A stretch of 64,000 nucleotides of DNA from the NCBI GenBank assembly GCA_934670025.1, contig CAKUOS010000001.1, positions 1 through 64,000 on the forward strand. Reading direction: 5' to 3'. This DNA is from an uncultured Oscillospiraceae bacterium (GTDB taxonomy: Bacteria > Bacillota > Clostridia > Oscillospirales > Oscillospiraceae). A program made the translations under genes and the position numbers. Under the pieces are notes generated by a model. The model was not told the DNA's origin, did no database searches, and saw nothing but the letters and a program-made list of their open reading frames with translations. Positions within the stretch are counted from its first letter, which is position 1, and every line of letters starts with the position of its first letter. Positions 7,943-16,099 of the stretch are shown here, piece after piece.

Positions 7943-8326
7943 ATGGTAGGATTCGTCATTGTGTCCCACAGCAAAACGCTGGCCGACGGCGTCGTGGAGC
8001 TGACAAAGATGATGGCCGACGGCGTACCCATCCGCGCGGCCGGCGGCGTGGAAGACGGCGGTTTCGGCACGAGCTATGAGAAGATCGAGACGGCCATCAA
8101 CGAGGTCTACTCCGACGACGGCGTCATCGTCCTCATGGACATGGGCTCGGCCGTCATGACGGCCGAGATGGTCATCGAATCGATGCCCGATCGCAGGATC
8201 GTCATGGCCGACTGCCCGCTGGTCGAGGGCGCAGTCAGCGCGACGGTCAGCGCCGTCGGCGGCAGCACGCTGGATGAGATCATGGAAGAGCTGGACGACG
8301 TGCGCGAGATGCGCAAGCTGTCGTAA
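7943..8326 (+). CDS. dhaM: PTS-dependent phosphoryl donor DhaM (EIIA-Man-like domain only)
   Basis: 127 residues with the phosphorylated histidine at position 9 (FVIVSHSKTLADG) and the EIIA-Man fold (VIVLMDMGSAVMTAEM). It is the single-domain form. E. coli DhaM is a fusion carrying HPr-like and EI-like domains, whereas here those functions are encoded by the next two genes. The start follows GAGGG, 11 bases after dhaL. Confidence 0.95.
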   Translation: MVGFVIVSHSKTLADGVVELTKMMADGVPIRAAGGVEDGGFGTSYEKIETAINEVYSDDGVIVLMDMGSAVMTAEMVIESMPDRRIVMADCPLVEGAVSATVSAVGGSTLDEIMEELDDVREMRKLS

Positions 8327-8342
8327 GCAATCAAATCGCACA

Positions 8343-8367
8343 GCCTCCCGCGCAAAGCGCGGGAGGC
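8343..8367 (+). terminator. Hairpin between dhaM and the HPr gene
   Basis: 11-bp perfect stem (GCCTCCCGCGC/GCGCGGGAGGC) with an AAA loop and no T tract. It more likely stabilises or partly attenuates the transcript than ends it. Confidence 0.5.
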
Positions 8368-8388
8368 ATATCTTCACAAGGAGCCGTT

Positions 8389-8646
8389 ATGAAACAGTTT
8401 GAATATACCATTCAGGACCCGATGGGCCTGCACGCACGCCCGGCGGGCGCGCTTGTGCGCGCTGCCAAGGCATACAGCAGCAAAATTACCGTCGCCTGCG
8501 GCGAAAAATCCGCAGCGCTCACAAAGCTGATGGCCGTCATGAGCCTCGGCGTCAAGCAGGGGCAGACCGTGACCGTAAGCATCGACGGCGAGGACGAGGA
8601 CAAGGCGTTTGAGGAATTGCAGCGGGCCTTCCGCGAAAACGCCTGA
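8389..8646 (+). CDS. HPr-family phosphocarrier protein, dha-linked
   Basis: 85 residues with the active-site GLHARPAG (His15, Arg17). At the regulatory site the sequence is LTKLMAVMSLG. Aligned to Bacillus HPr (KSIMGVMSLG) this puts Lys at position 46 instead of the Ser phosphorylated by HPr kinase. The protein should carry phosphate from EI to DhaM but should not be a normal catabolite-repression signal. Gene order, directly before an EI gene and after dhaKLM, supports a dedicated role. Ribosome site AAGGAG. Confidence 0.93.
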   Translation: MKQFEYTIQDPMGLHARPAGALVRAAKAYSSKITVACGEKSAALTKLMAVMSLGVKQGQTVTVSIDGEDEDKAFEELQRAFRENA

Positions 8647-8656
8647 GGAGACGCCG

Positions 8657-10261
8657 ATGGAGGTTTTCAAGGGACTGCCCATCTCGCCGGGTCTGGCCGT
8701 GGGCGAGGTTGTCTTCCTCGGCGCACAGGCGCAGAGCGCACACGCAGCCGGTACGGCGGAAGAGGAACGCGCGCGCTTCGAAGCTGCGCAGCGCGCAGCC
8801 GTCGACGCGCTCGGCGCGCTCTATGAAAAGGCGAGACGCGAACTCGGCGAGAAGGAAGCCGAGGTCTTTTCCGTGCATCAGCTGATGGCCGAGGATGAGG
8901 ATTTCACCGATCTTGTATACGAGGCCATTGACGGCGGCGCGGAGGCGTCCGAGGCCGTGCGTCAGGCCGGCGAAACGTGCGCGCAGATGTTCGCGTCGAT
9001 GGACGACGACTATATGCGCGAGCGCGCGAACGACGTGCGCGACGTAGCCGGGCGCATCGCACGCATCTTGTGCGGCGATAAGGACGCGGCGCTGACAAAG
9101 CCCTGCATCGTCGCCGCGCAGGAGCTCACGCCCAGCCAGACCGTGCAGTTCGAGCGCAGATACGTCCTCGGCTTCCTGACCGAGCACGGCGCAGCCAACT
9201 CGCACACGGGCATTCTGGCGCGGACGCTCGGCGTACCGGCCGTCTCGCAGCTGCATGATCTTGCCGCGCTGGCCGGGCAGACCGTCATTGTCGACGGAAC
9301 GGACGGTACGCTGACCGCCTGTCCGGACATGCAGACATACGCGCGCGCAAACGAGGCCGTTCAGGCGCAGAACGAGGAAAAAGCGCGCCGCCGCGCGCTC
9401 ATCGGCCAGCCGAGCGTCACGCAGGACGGCAGAAAGGTCGATCTTTACGCCAACATCGGCGGCCCGGACGATCTGCCGCTTTTTCAGGAGAACGACGCCG
9501 AGGGCGTGGGACTGCTGCGCAGCGAATTTCTGTATCTTGGCCGCGAGACGTACCCCAGCGAGGACGAGCTGTTTGAAAGCTACCGGAAGATCGTGCAGGC
9601 GATGGACGGCAGGGAGCTCATCATCCGCACGCTCGACATCGGCGCGGACAAAAAGGTGGATTACTTCGGGCTTCCGCCGGAGGAAAATCCCGCGCTGGGC
9701 CTGCGCGCGATCCGTCTGTGCCTGACGCGGCCTGAACTGTTCCGGACGCAGCTGCGCGCCATTCTGCGCGCGGCCGAGGGCGCGAACGTCGGCGTGATGT
9801 TCCCGATGGTCACAGGCCCGGACGAGCTGCACCGGCTCAAAGCCGCGCTGCAAGAGGCGGAAGAATCGCTCAGGCGTGATGGCGCGCCGTATGGCGCGTG
9901 CCGCGTCGGCGTGATGATCGAGACGCCCGCGGCGGTCTTCCTGAGCCGTGAGCTGGCGAAGGAATGCGACTTTTTCTCCATCGGCACGAACGATCTGACG
10001 CAGTATCTGCTGGCGATGGACCGGCAGAACCCGGATCTGGCGCCGTTCTGCGATACGCACCACCCGGCGGTGCTGCGCGCAATCGAGACGGTCGTGCGCA
10101 GCGCGCATCAGGAGAACTGCCGCGTCGGCATCTGCGGCGAGCTTGCTGCGGACGAGACGCTGACGGAATTTTTCCTGCGCGCGGGCGTCGACGAGCTTTC
10201 CGTCGCGCCGGGCCGCATCCTGCCGCTGCGCGCGCACATCCGCGCGCTGACGCTTGCGTGA
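8657..10261 (+). CDS. ptsI: PTS enzyme I (phosphoenolpyruvate-protein phosphotransferase)
   Basis: 534 residues, slightly short for EI. Phosphohistidine at 183 in HGAANSHTGILARTLG. The PEP-binding barrel carries ENDAEGVGLLRSEFLYLGR, SIGTNDLTQYLLAMDR and, near the end, RVGICGELAADE with the catalytic Cys. It autophosphorylates from PEP and charges the adjacent HPr. The ATG is 10 bases after the HPr stop, with GAGGAG. Whether this is the only EI of the cell or a dha-specific paralogue cannot be decided from the window; the gene order favours the latter. Confidence 0.95.
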   Translation: MEVFKGLPISPGLAVGEVVFLGAQAQSAHAAGTAEEERARFEAAQRAAVDALGALYEKARRELGEKEAEVFSVHQLMAEDEDFTDLVYEAIDGGAEASEAVRQAGETCAQMFASMDDDYMRERANDVRDVAGRIARILCGDKDAALTKPCIVAAQELTPSQTVQFERRYVLGFLTEHGAANSHTGILARTLGVPAVSQLHDLAALAGQTVIVDGTDGTLTACPDMQTYARANEAVQAQNEEKARRRALIGQPSVTQDGRKVDLYANIGGPDDLPLFQENDAEGVGLLRSEFLYLGRETYPSEDELFESYRKIVQAMDGRELIIRTLDIGADKKVDYFGLPPEENPALGLRAIRLCLTRPELFRTQLRAILRAAEGANVGVMFPMVTGPDELHRLKAALQEAEESLRRDGAPYGACRVGVMIETPAAVFLSRELAKECDFFSIGTNDLTQYLLAMDRQNPDLAPFCDTHHPAVLRAIETVVRSAHQENCRVGICGELAADETLTEFFLRAGVDELSVAPGRILPLRAHIRALTLA

Positions 10262-10284
10262 TATATTGAAAAAGCACCTGAAAA

Positions 10285-10310
10285 GCCGCGCGGACGTCTG
10301 TCCGCGCGGC
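10285..10310 (+). terminator. Terminator of the dha-PTS operon
   Basis: 11-bp stem GCCGCGCGGAC/GTCCGCGCGGC with a 4-base loop, 23 bases after the EI stop. The trailing sequence is only moderately T-rich. Confidence 0.65.
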
Positions 10311-10326
10311 TCAGTGTTTCAATGGG

Positions 10327-10491
10327 GTCTGATTTTCATGAAACGATGCAAAAATGCACTGTCCATGTAGGGGCCGATGCCCACATCGGCCCGTTGGGAA
10401 GTTGCGAATTCGCCGCAGATTTCCGTTAAAACGGTGCATTCTGCCGGGCCGATGTGGGCATCGGCCCCTACGCAAATTTGGAAGACCAATG
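10327..10491 (+). repeat. Dispersed repeat copy 1 (165 bp with 105-bp palindromic core)
   Basis: The core 10367-10471 begins GTAGGGGCCGATG and ends CATCGGCCCCTAC, an inverted repeat able to form a long hairpin. The same 105-bp core recurs in opposite orientation at 17234-17338. The flanks (GTCTGATTTTCATGAAACG on the left, CAAATTTGGAAGA on the right) recur at 39464-39530. No reading frame. The gap 10311-10491 holds nothing else. Confidence 0.8.
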
Positions 10492-10524
10492 CAAAAACCG
10501 AAACGCAAACTCGGTTTGCGTTTC
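10492..10524 (-). terminator. Terminator of the recJ-to-hup operon
   Basis: On the minus strand the stem GAAACGCAAA/TTTGCGTTTC (10500-10524) is followed by GGTTTTTG. It lies 31 bases downstream of the hup stop. Confidence 0.8.
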
Positions 10525-10555
10525 TGACGCGCAGCGTCTGCTGCCTCGTAAAGAC

Positions 10556-10831
10556 TTACTTTGCGATCTTTTCCTTCAGCGCCTTACCGGCCTTGAAGAC
10601 GGGGATCGTGGTCGCCGGGATCTCGATGGATTCCTTTGTCCGGGGGTTGCGGCCCATGCGCGCCTCGCGGGACTTCGTCTCAAAGCCGCCGAAGCCGACG
10701 AGCTGGACCTTGTCGCCCTGGCTGAGTGCCTCGGCGATGGTGTCGAAGGTGGTGGTGACGGCCTTCTCGGCGTCCTTCTTGGAGATGCCGCACTTCTTGG
10801 CGACTTCCGCGATCAGTTCAGTCTTATTCAT
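10556..10831 (-). CDS. hup: HU-family DNA-binding protein
   Basis: 91 residues, full length for HU. It has the N-terminal dimerisation helices (MNKTELIAEVAKKCGISKKD), GFGGFETKSREARMGRNP with the beta-arm, and the arm-tip proline segment TIPVFKAGKALK. It is a nucleoid-associated architectural protein. Ribosome site GAGGAA. Last gene of the minus-strand operon, 36 bases after mazG. Confidence 0.97.
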   Translation of the reverse strand: MNKTELIAEVAKKCGISKKDAEKAVTTTFDTIAEALSQGDKVQLVGFGGFETKSREARMGRNPRTKESIEIPATTIPVFKAGKALKEKIAK

Positions 10832-10867
10832 GTGTAGTTCCTCTTTTCATCGTGTTAGTGAAGTGTT

Positions 10868-11644
10868 TTATTGTTCACCGCCGGTCGGTTTCTGCGCGTC
10901 CCATCCGGCAAGCAGCTCTGCGCGGGAACAAGTCCCAAGCGGGCGGCCATCGGCAAGAAGTGCCTGCTCCATAGCGGTAAAGCGTGAGATGAATTTTTCG
11001 CAGGCCGCGTGCAGCGCCTGCTCGGGATCCTTTTCCAGCGTCGAGGCGACCCGCACGGCCGCAAAGAGCACGTCGCCGAGCTCCTCGTCGATGTTGGTGC
11101 CGTCGCGCACAGCCTCGCGCAGCTCCTGCATCTCTTCGGCTAGTTTGTCCAGCGCTTCGTCGGCGGATTCCCAGCGGAAGCCGGTTTTGGCGGCTTTTTT
11201 CTGGATCTTTTCCGCGCGCCACGTCGCGGGCAGCGAACGCGCCACGTCCCGCATCGCGTCGCCGGTCGTCTTCTGGCCCTTTTCGCGCTGTTTGATCTCG
11301 TCCCAGTCGGCCTTTTCGCCGCCGAACAGGAACGGATGGCGGAAGACGAGCTTTTTACACTCGGCGTCGGCGATCTCATCCAGCGTCATGCGGCCGCGAC
11401 CGGCTTCGATGTCCGCGTGGAACAGGACCTGTAACAGCACGTCGCCGAGCTCTTCGCGGATCTTCTCCGCGTCGTCGAGATCAAATCCTTCGCAGACCTC
11501 ATACGTCTCTTCGAGGAAATTGCGCCGAATGGACAGGTGCGTCTGCGCCGCGTCCCACGGGCAGCCGCCCGGCGCGCGCAGGGCGTGAACGAGGTCGATC
11601 AGGTCCTGTAAGCCGTATTGCGGTTTGCTAGTAAAATTTATCAT
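10868..11644 (-). CDS. mazG: Nucleoside triphosphate pyrophosphohydrolase MazG
   Basis: 258 residues with two MazG domains: the first has EETYEVCEGFDLDDAEKIREELGD (one motif, about residues 45-68), the second EEMQELREAVRD followed by IDEELGD. Paired Glu residues bind Mg and hydrolyse NTPs to NMP and PPi, cleaning damaged nucleotides. Length is typical of the two-domain housekeeping form (Bacillus YabN C-terminal part). It sits between the flippase and hup, as in many clostridia. The upstream ribosome site is weak (GAAAGAGAG). Confidence 0.93.
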   Translation of the reverse strand: MINFTSKPQYGLQDLIDLVHALRAPGGCPWDAAQTHLSIRRNFLEETYEVCEGFDLDDAEKIREELGDVLLQVLFHADIEAGRGRMTLDEIADAECKKLVFRHPFLFGGEKADWDEIKQREKGQKTTGDAMRDVARSLPATWRAEKIQKKAAKTGFRWESADEALDKLAEEMQELREAVRDGTNIDEELGDVLFAAVRVASTLEKDPEQALHAACEKFISRFTAMEQALLADGRPLGTCSRAELLAGWDAQKPTGGEQ

Positions 11645-11671
11645 ACTTCGCTCTCTTTCGCAAGTAGAAAT

Positions 11672-13291
11672 TCACGATTTCTGCTTGATATGCAGGATTT
11701 TTGCGATTTTTTCTCCCTTCGGAAACAGCATACAGTCTTCATACGTGACGCACCGCAGAACGACGGCAAAAATGCCGTAAACGATGACAGCCAGAACGAG
11801 CGAACCGAGGCACACGATGCTGTTGGAATGCGTCAGGCGCGAGAGGATCGCCTCCGCGGCCATCGTCGCCGCGCCCATGATCGCAGCAGCCGCCGCAGGA
11901 CGGATAATGTTGCGGAAAATGGCCGGGCGCGTGGAGACGGACCGCCGCATGGCGATCAGATCGAGGATCGTGATCGTCACATAGCAGACGATGGTGCCGA
12001 TGGCCGCGCCGATGATATTGAGGCTCGGGATGCCGACAAGGATATAGTTGACGATGACCTTGACAACGCCGCCGATGAGCATATTGACCACCGGCGTCGT
12101 CACGTCGCCGTGCGCCTGCATGATGGCGTTAAAGAGGAGCACCGTGCTGTTAAAGATGACCGCGATGCCGAGATACGCGAGGATCGGCGTCGCCGTGGCG
12201 ACGCTCTCGGGGCCGTAGTTGCCTGCCAGCAGGCGGATGATCGGCTCCGCCAGCACGGCAAGACCCACCGCGCACGGCATGGAGATGAGGCCCATCGTGC
12301 GCACGGCGGATTCCTCGGTGTGTCTGGCGCCGGTAGGATTGTTCTTTGTCAGCGCGGCCGTCACGGTCGGGATGATGGAGATGGTGATGGGCGTGATGAG
12401 CGAGCACGGCAGATTGAAGATCGTCTGGCAGAAGTTATAGATGCCCTTGGCCGTGTCGGCTGCGTCGGACGACCAGGCCAGCGCGCCGGTCAGTCTTCGC
12501 ATATAGATCATCGTGTCAAACAGGTTGATGATCTGCAAACCGGCCGAGCCCAGCGTGATCGGCACGGCGATGATGAGCAGCTCCTTCATCGTATGGCGCG
12601 TGGAGCTGGCCTCGCCGCCGCCCTGCCGCAGGATCTGGTTGGATTTGCCGAACTGCACGCGCAGATACACGACAGCCACGATGCAGCCCATCGTCACACC
12701 GAAGATGCCGCCGGCCGCGGCATAGACGAGACTGCCGGTTTTTTTCAGCATCAGATACGCGCCGCCAAGCCCGAAGACCACGCGGACGACCGCCTCATAG
12801 ACCTGACTGACGGAGGTCGGGGTCATGTTGCTCTGGCCCTGGAAGAAGCCCCGGTGCGCCGAGACGACGCAGATGAGCAGCACACACGGCGAGAGCGCCG
12901 CGATGGCGGCCCACGAATTTTCATTCGTCGTGACCATGACCGACAGCTGCCGGCAGAACACCAGCATGATGAGCGTGCCGACGACGCCGATGGTCAGGAA
13001 GACCTTCATCGAGACGGAATAGATCTTGCGGATCTGCGCGTAATTGTCAAGCGCCTGCGCCTGTGAGATCATGCGGCTGACGGCGACGGGCAGACCCGTC
13101 GTGGAGATCATCAGCAGGACGTTATACACGTCGTAGGCGGTGTTGAAATAGCCGAAGCCCTTTTCCTGCAAAATATTTTGCAGCGGCACCTTGTAGATAA
13201 AGCCGAGGAGCTTGACGATGATCGTCGCGGCCGTCAGGACCATGACGCCCTGTAAAAAGCTCTGCTTTTTTTGTGCTTTTTCGCCGCTCAT
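11672..13291 (-). CDS. SpoVB/MurJ-type polysaccharide flippase (MVF/MATE superfamily)
   Basis: 539 residues, about 14 predicted membrane segments. It begins QSFLQGVMVLTAATIIVKLLGFIYKVPL, a signature of the SpoVB/YtgP group that moves lipid-linked wall precursors across the membrane. It could be the lipid II flippase, the sporulation-specific SpoVB, or a polysaccharide exporter; sequence by eye cannot separate these. Start overlaps the upstream stop by 4 bases (ATGA), so translation is coupled to the amidohydrolase gene. Confidence 0.88.
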   Translation of the reverse strand: MSGEKAQKKQSFLQGVMVLTAATIIVKLLGFIYKVPLQNILQEKGFGYFNTAYDVYNVLLMISTTGLPVAVSRMISQAQALDNYAQIRKIYSVSMKVFLTIGVVGTLIMLVFCRQLSVMVTTNENSWAAIAALSPCVLLICVVSAHRGFFQGQSNMTPTSVSQVYEAVVRVVFGLGGAYLMLKKTGSLVYAAAGGIFGVTMGCIVAVVYLRVQFGKSNQILRQGGGEASSTRHTMKELLIIAVPITLGSAGLQIINLFDTMIYMRRLTGALAWSSDAADTAKGIYNFCQTIFNLPCSLITPITISIIPTVTAALTKNNPTGARHTEESAVRTMGLISMPCAVGLAVLAEPIIRLLAGNYGPESVATATPILAYLGIAVIFNSTVLLFNAIMQAHGDVTTPVVNMLIGGVVKVIVNYILVGIPSLNIIGAAIGTIVCYVTITILDLIAMRRSVSTRPAIFRNIIRPAAAAAIMGAATMAAEAILSRLTHSNSIVCLGSLVLAVIVYGIFAVVLRCVTYEDCMLFPKGEKIAKILHIKQKS

Positions 13292-14619
13292 GCGTCGTTC
13301 GCCTCCGATCTTTCAGAAAACACCGTGGGGATCGCATAATCGTGCAGCTCTTTCAGCGCCGATTCGATGTCGAGCGTGGGATATTTGCCCGCGAAATAGA
13401 CGATTTTGCCGCGCACCATCGTCAGAACGACGTCGCGGCCGTTTGCCGCGTAGACGAGGTTCGAAAGTACGTTGTGGCACGGGATGAGCTGCGGCTGGTT
13501 AAAGTCGAGCAGGATGAGATCGGCGTCCATGCCGGGCGCGATGACGCCGCACTCGGCGCTTCTGCCCTGTGCGCGCGCGCCGCAGACCGTCGCCATCATC
13601 AAAACCGCCTCTACCGGCAGCGCCTTCGCGTCGCCGGTTTTTGCCTTGGCCATGAGCGCCGCGGCCTTCATCTCCTCAAACAGGTCGAGGTTGTTGTTGG
13701 ACGCAACGGAGTCCGTGCCGAGGCAGACGTTCATGCCCGCGCGCACCATGCCCATCACATCCGCGCAGCCGGAGGCGAGCTTGAGATTGCTCACCGGGCA
13801 GTGCGCCGCGGACACATGATGCTTTGCCAGCAGCTTCATATCGTCCTGCGTCACGTGGACGCAGTGCGCCGCCGTCGCCGGAACGTCGAACAGATGATGG
13901 CAATCGAGCACCTGCGCGGGCGTGAGCCCGTGGCGCTCGACGCAGTCGTCGTGCTCCTTTTTCGTTTCCGACAGATGCAGCTGCATTTGCAGGCCGTTGG
14001 AGATGGCGTATTCGGCCATCGCGTCCCAGAAGCGGTATCCGGAGGTATACTCGGCGTGGATGGAGGCGTCGATTTTGATGCGGCCGCCGTCATAATTGTG
14101 CCACTGCTCCGTCAGGCGCACAAGCTCCTGACAGGCGGGATCGGTGTCGAAGCAGAAATCCTCATCGGAGCCGAAATACACCGGCCCGCGCGCGAGATTG
14201 GCCTTCAGGCCGCTGCCTGCGATGACCTGACAGATCTCGTCGCCGAACTGGTACATATCCGACACGCTCGTCGTGCCGAAGCGCACGGCCTCGGCCACGG
14301 CCAGCGTCGCCGCAGCTCTGACCGCGCGCGCGTCCATCTGCTCCTCGCGCGGGAACACGCGGTATTTGAGCCAGTCGTGCAGCTCCAGATCGTCGGCGTA
14401 GCCGCGCAGCAGATACATCGGCAGATGCGTGTGGCAGTTGATGAGGCCCGGCATGAGCACCATACCGGTGCCGTCGATGATCTGCGCGGGCTTTTCCTCG
14501 GGCGGCTTTTTCGCCATATAGGCGATCTTGCCGTCCGTCACGCCGACGAATGCGTCCTGCCAGAGCGTCATCTGCTCGTTCATGGTGACGACGTTGACAT
14601 GGGAAAACAGGGTATCCAT
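13288..14619 (-). CDS. mtaD: Amidohydrolase, probable S-adenosylhomocysteine/methylthioadenosine deaminase
   Basis: 443 residues, TIM-barrel amidohydrolase. Metal ligands are in GLINCHTHLPMYLLRG (HxH), in HLSETKKEH, in VTQDDMKLLAKHHVSAAHCP and in LGTDSVASNNN (Asp). The SNNN segment and overall length match the MtaD/SAH deaminase group, which opens the adenine ring to inosyl products and detoxifies SAM by-products. Related deaminases in the same subgroup use other purine substrates. Ribosome site AGGAGG; 11 bases after hemZ. Confidence 0.85.
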   Translation of the reverse strand: MDTLFSHVNVVTMNEQMTLWQDAFVGVTDGKIAYMAKKPPEEKPAQIIDGTGMVLMPGLINCHTHLPMYLLRGYADDLELHDWLKYRVFPREEQMDARAVRAAATLAVAEAVRFGTTSVSDMYQFGDEICQVIAGSGLKANLARGPVYFGSDEDFCFDTDPACQELVRLTEQWHNYDGGRIKIDASIHAEYTSGYRFWDAMAEYAISNGLQMQLHLSETKKEHDDCVERHGLTPAQVLDCHHLFDVPATAAHCVHVTQDDMKLLAKHHVSAAHCPVSNLKLASGCADVMGMVRAGMNVCLGTDSVASNNNLDLFEEMKAAALMAKAKTGDAKALPVEAVLMMATVCGARAQGRSAECGVIAPGMDADLILLDFNQPQLIPCHNVLSNLVYAANGRDVVLTMVRGKIVYFAGKYPTLDIESALKELHDYAIPTVFSERSEANDA

Positions 14620-14629
14620 GGAAGCCTCC

Positions 14630-16099
14630 TTATTGCTTCTGGCTGCGGATCTCGCGCAGCAGCGCGAAGATCTCGTCCTTCTGGCGCAGGATCGTGTCGA
14701 TGCGGGCGATATAATCCTGCGGGATCTTGGGGTTATGATAGCGGGCGAGCTTTTCGGCGGGCAGATTGATCTTGTTCATGCCGCCGCCGCCAAGCGAGAG
14801 GATGGTGTGCAGCTCCTCCATCATGTATATGTTGTAAAGTCCGGTATAGCCCGGCCGGCACCAGCCGGTGTTTTCAAAGCTGCCGGACATATACTTCTGC
14901 CGGTAGAGATAATACGGATCGTAGCCCGCGGCCCGGAGGCGCGCCTCCGCGTCCGTAAGCATCTGCGCCACGGCCTCCTGCGGCGGCAGCGCCGCGCGCG
15001 CGGAAAAGAGCGCCGCGCCCTTTTTGAGCGCCAGCGTGTGGACCGTGACGTTGCTCGGGCCGAGCGAAAGGACCTTCCGGATGGAATCTGCAAAGCCCGC
15101 TTCGTCGTCTGCGGGCAGACCCGCGATGAGATCCATGTTGATATCGTCGAACCCGGCAGCGACGGCCTGTTCATACGCAAGGATGGTCTGCGCAGCCGTA
15201 TGGCGGCGGCCGACGGCCGCGAGCACCGCGTCGGACATGGTCTGGGGATTGATGGAGATGCGCGTCGCGCCGCCCTGTCTGATGACGCGCAGCTTTTCTT
15301 CATCCAGCGTATCGGGGCGGCCGCCCTCGACGGTAAACTCCAGACAGCGCGAGAGATCGAAGCTGCCGTTGATGCTTTCCAGCAGCCGCGCCATCTGCGC
15401 AGACGAGAGCGTGGTCGGCGTGCCGCCGCCCATATAGAGCGTGCGGATATGCAGCCCCGAATCCTTCAAAAGCTGCCCGGTATACGCGATCTCGCGCAGC
15501 AGCGCCTCGAGGTACGCGGGCAAAAATTCCCCGAAGCGCTCGATGGACTGGCTCACGAACGAGCAGTACGCGCAGCGCGTCGGGCAGAACGGAATCCCAA
15601 TATACACGGAAAGATCGCCCGGGTCAAGCAGATTTTCCGCCTCGATGGTGTGCTTTGATGCGTCGACACAGAGCTTCGCGCGCGCCGGCGAGACGAAATA
15701 CACCTCCCGCAGGAGCTTTTCGGCCTGCTTTTCGCTGCCGCCCTCACGCAGACACCGGGTCGAGAGCTTCGTCGGCCGCACACCCGACAGCGCACCCCAC
15801 GGCGGCGCGGCGTCCAGCACCTGCACGGCGGCCAGATAGTAGCTGCGCTGCAAGATGCGCCTTGTCGCGCGCACGTCGGCCTTATCGAGCGGCACGCGGT
15901 TCTGCGCGAAGCCGGTTTTGCCGCGGTACGTGACCTTCGCGGTCGCGGTGAGGTATTTTTTCCCGCGCGTGAGCGAGGAGACCGTCCCGTCGCCGGTGAA
16001 CGGCTCCGTGCAGAACTCGCTCGGCTCCTGCGCGAACAGCTGCAATTGCAGCTGTTCGACAGGGTAGCGCTCGGAATGATTTTTGAGATAGAGCTTCAT
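14630..16099 (-). CDS. hemZ: HemZ-type radical SAM coproporphyrinogen dehydrogenase homologue
   Basis: 489 residues, matching the length of Bacillus HemZ. A distinctive N-terminal domain of about 165 residues is followed by the radical SAM cluster motif CPTRCAYC (CxxxCxxC), GGGTPTTLS and the HemN-like barrel. Annotated as oxygen-independent coproporphyrinogen oxidase, but HemZ-group proteins have not been firmly shown to do that reaction, and no other heme genes are nearby. Overlaps the upstream hydrolase stop by 4 bases. Confidence 0.88.
   Translation of the reverse strand: MKLYLKNHSERYPVEQLQLQLFAQEPSEFCTEPFTGDGTVSSLTRGKKYLTATAKVTYRGKTGFAQNRVPLDKADVRATRRILQRSYYLAAVQVLDAAPPWGALSGVRPTKLSTRCLREGGSEKQAEKLLREVYFVSPARAKLCVDASKHTIEAENLLDPGDLSVYIGIPFCPTRCAYCSFVSQSIERFGEFLPAYLEALLREIAYTGQLLKDSGLHIRTLYMGGGTPTTLSSAQMARLLESINGSFDLSRCLEFTVEGGRPDTLDEEKLRVIRQGGATRISINPQTMSDAVLAAVGRRHTAAQTILAYEQAVAAGFDDINMDLIAGLPADDEAGFADSIRKVLSLGPSNVTVHTLALKKGAALFSARAALPPQEAVAQMLTDAEARLRAAGYDPYYLYRQKYMSGSFENTGWCRPGYTGLYNIYMMEELHTILSLGGGGMNKINLPAEKLARYHNPKIPQDYIARIDTILRQKDEIFALLREIRSQKQ

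Noticed and set aside
11618-13066. 482-codon plus-strand frame opposite the flippase gene
   Set aside because: Asp/Arg/His repeats mirror the hydrophobic codons of the flippase. No start signals.
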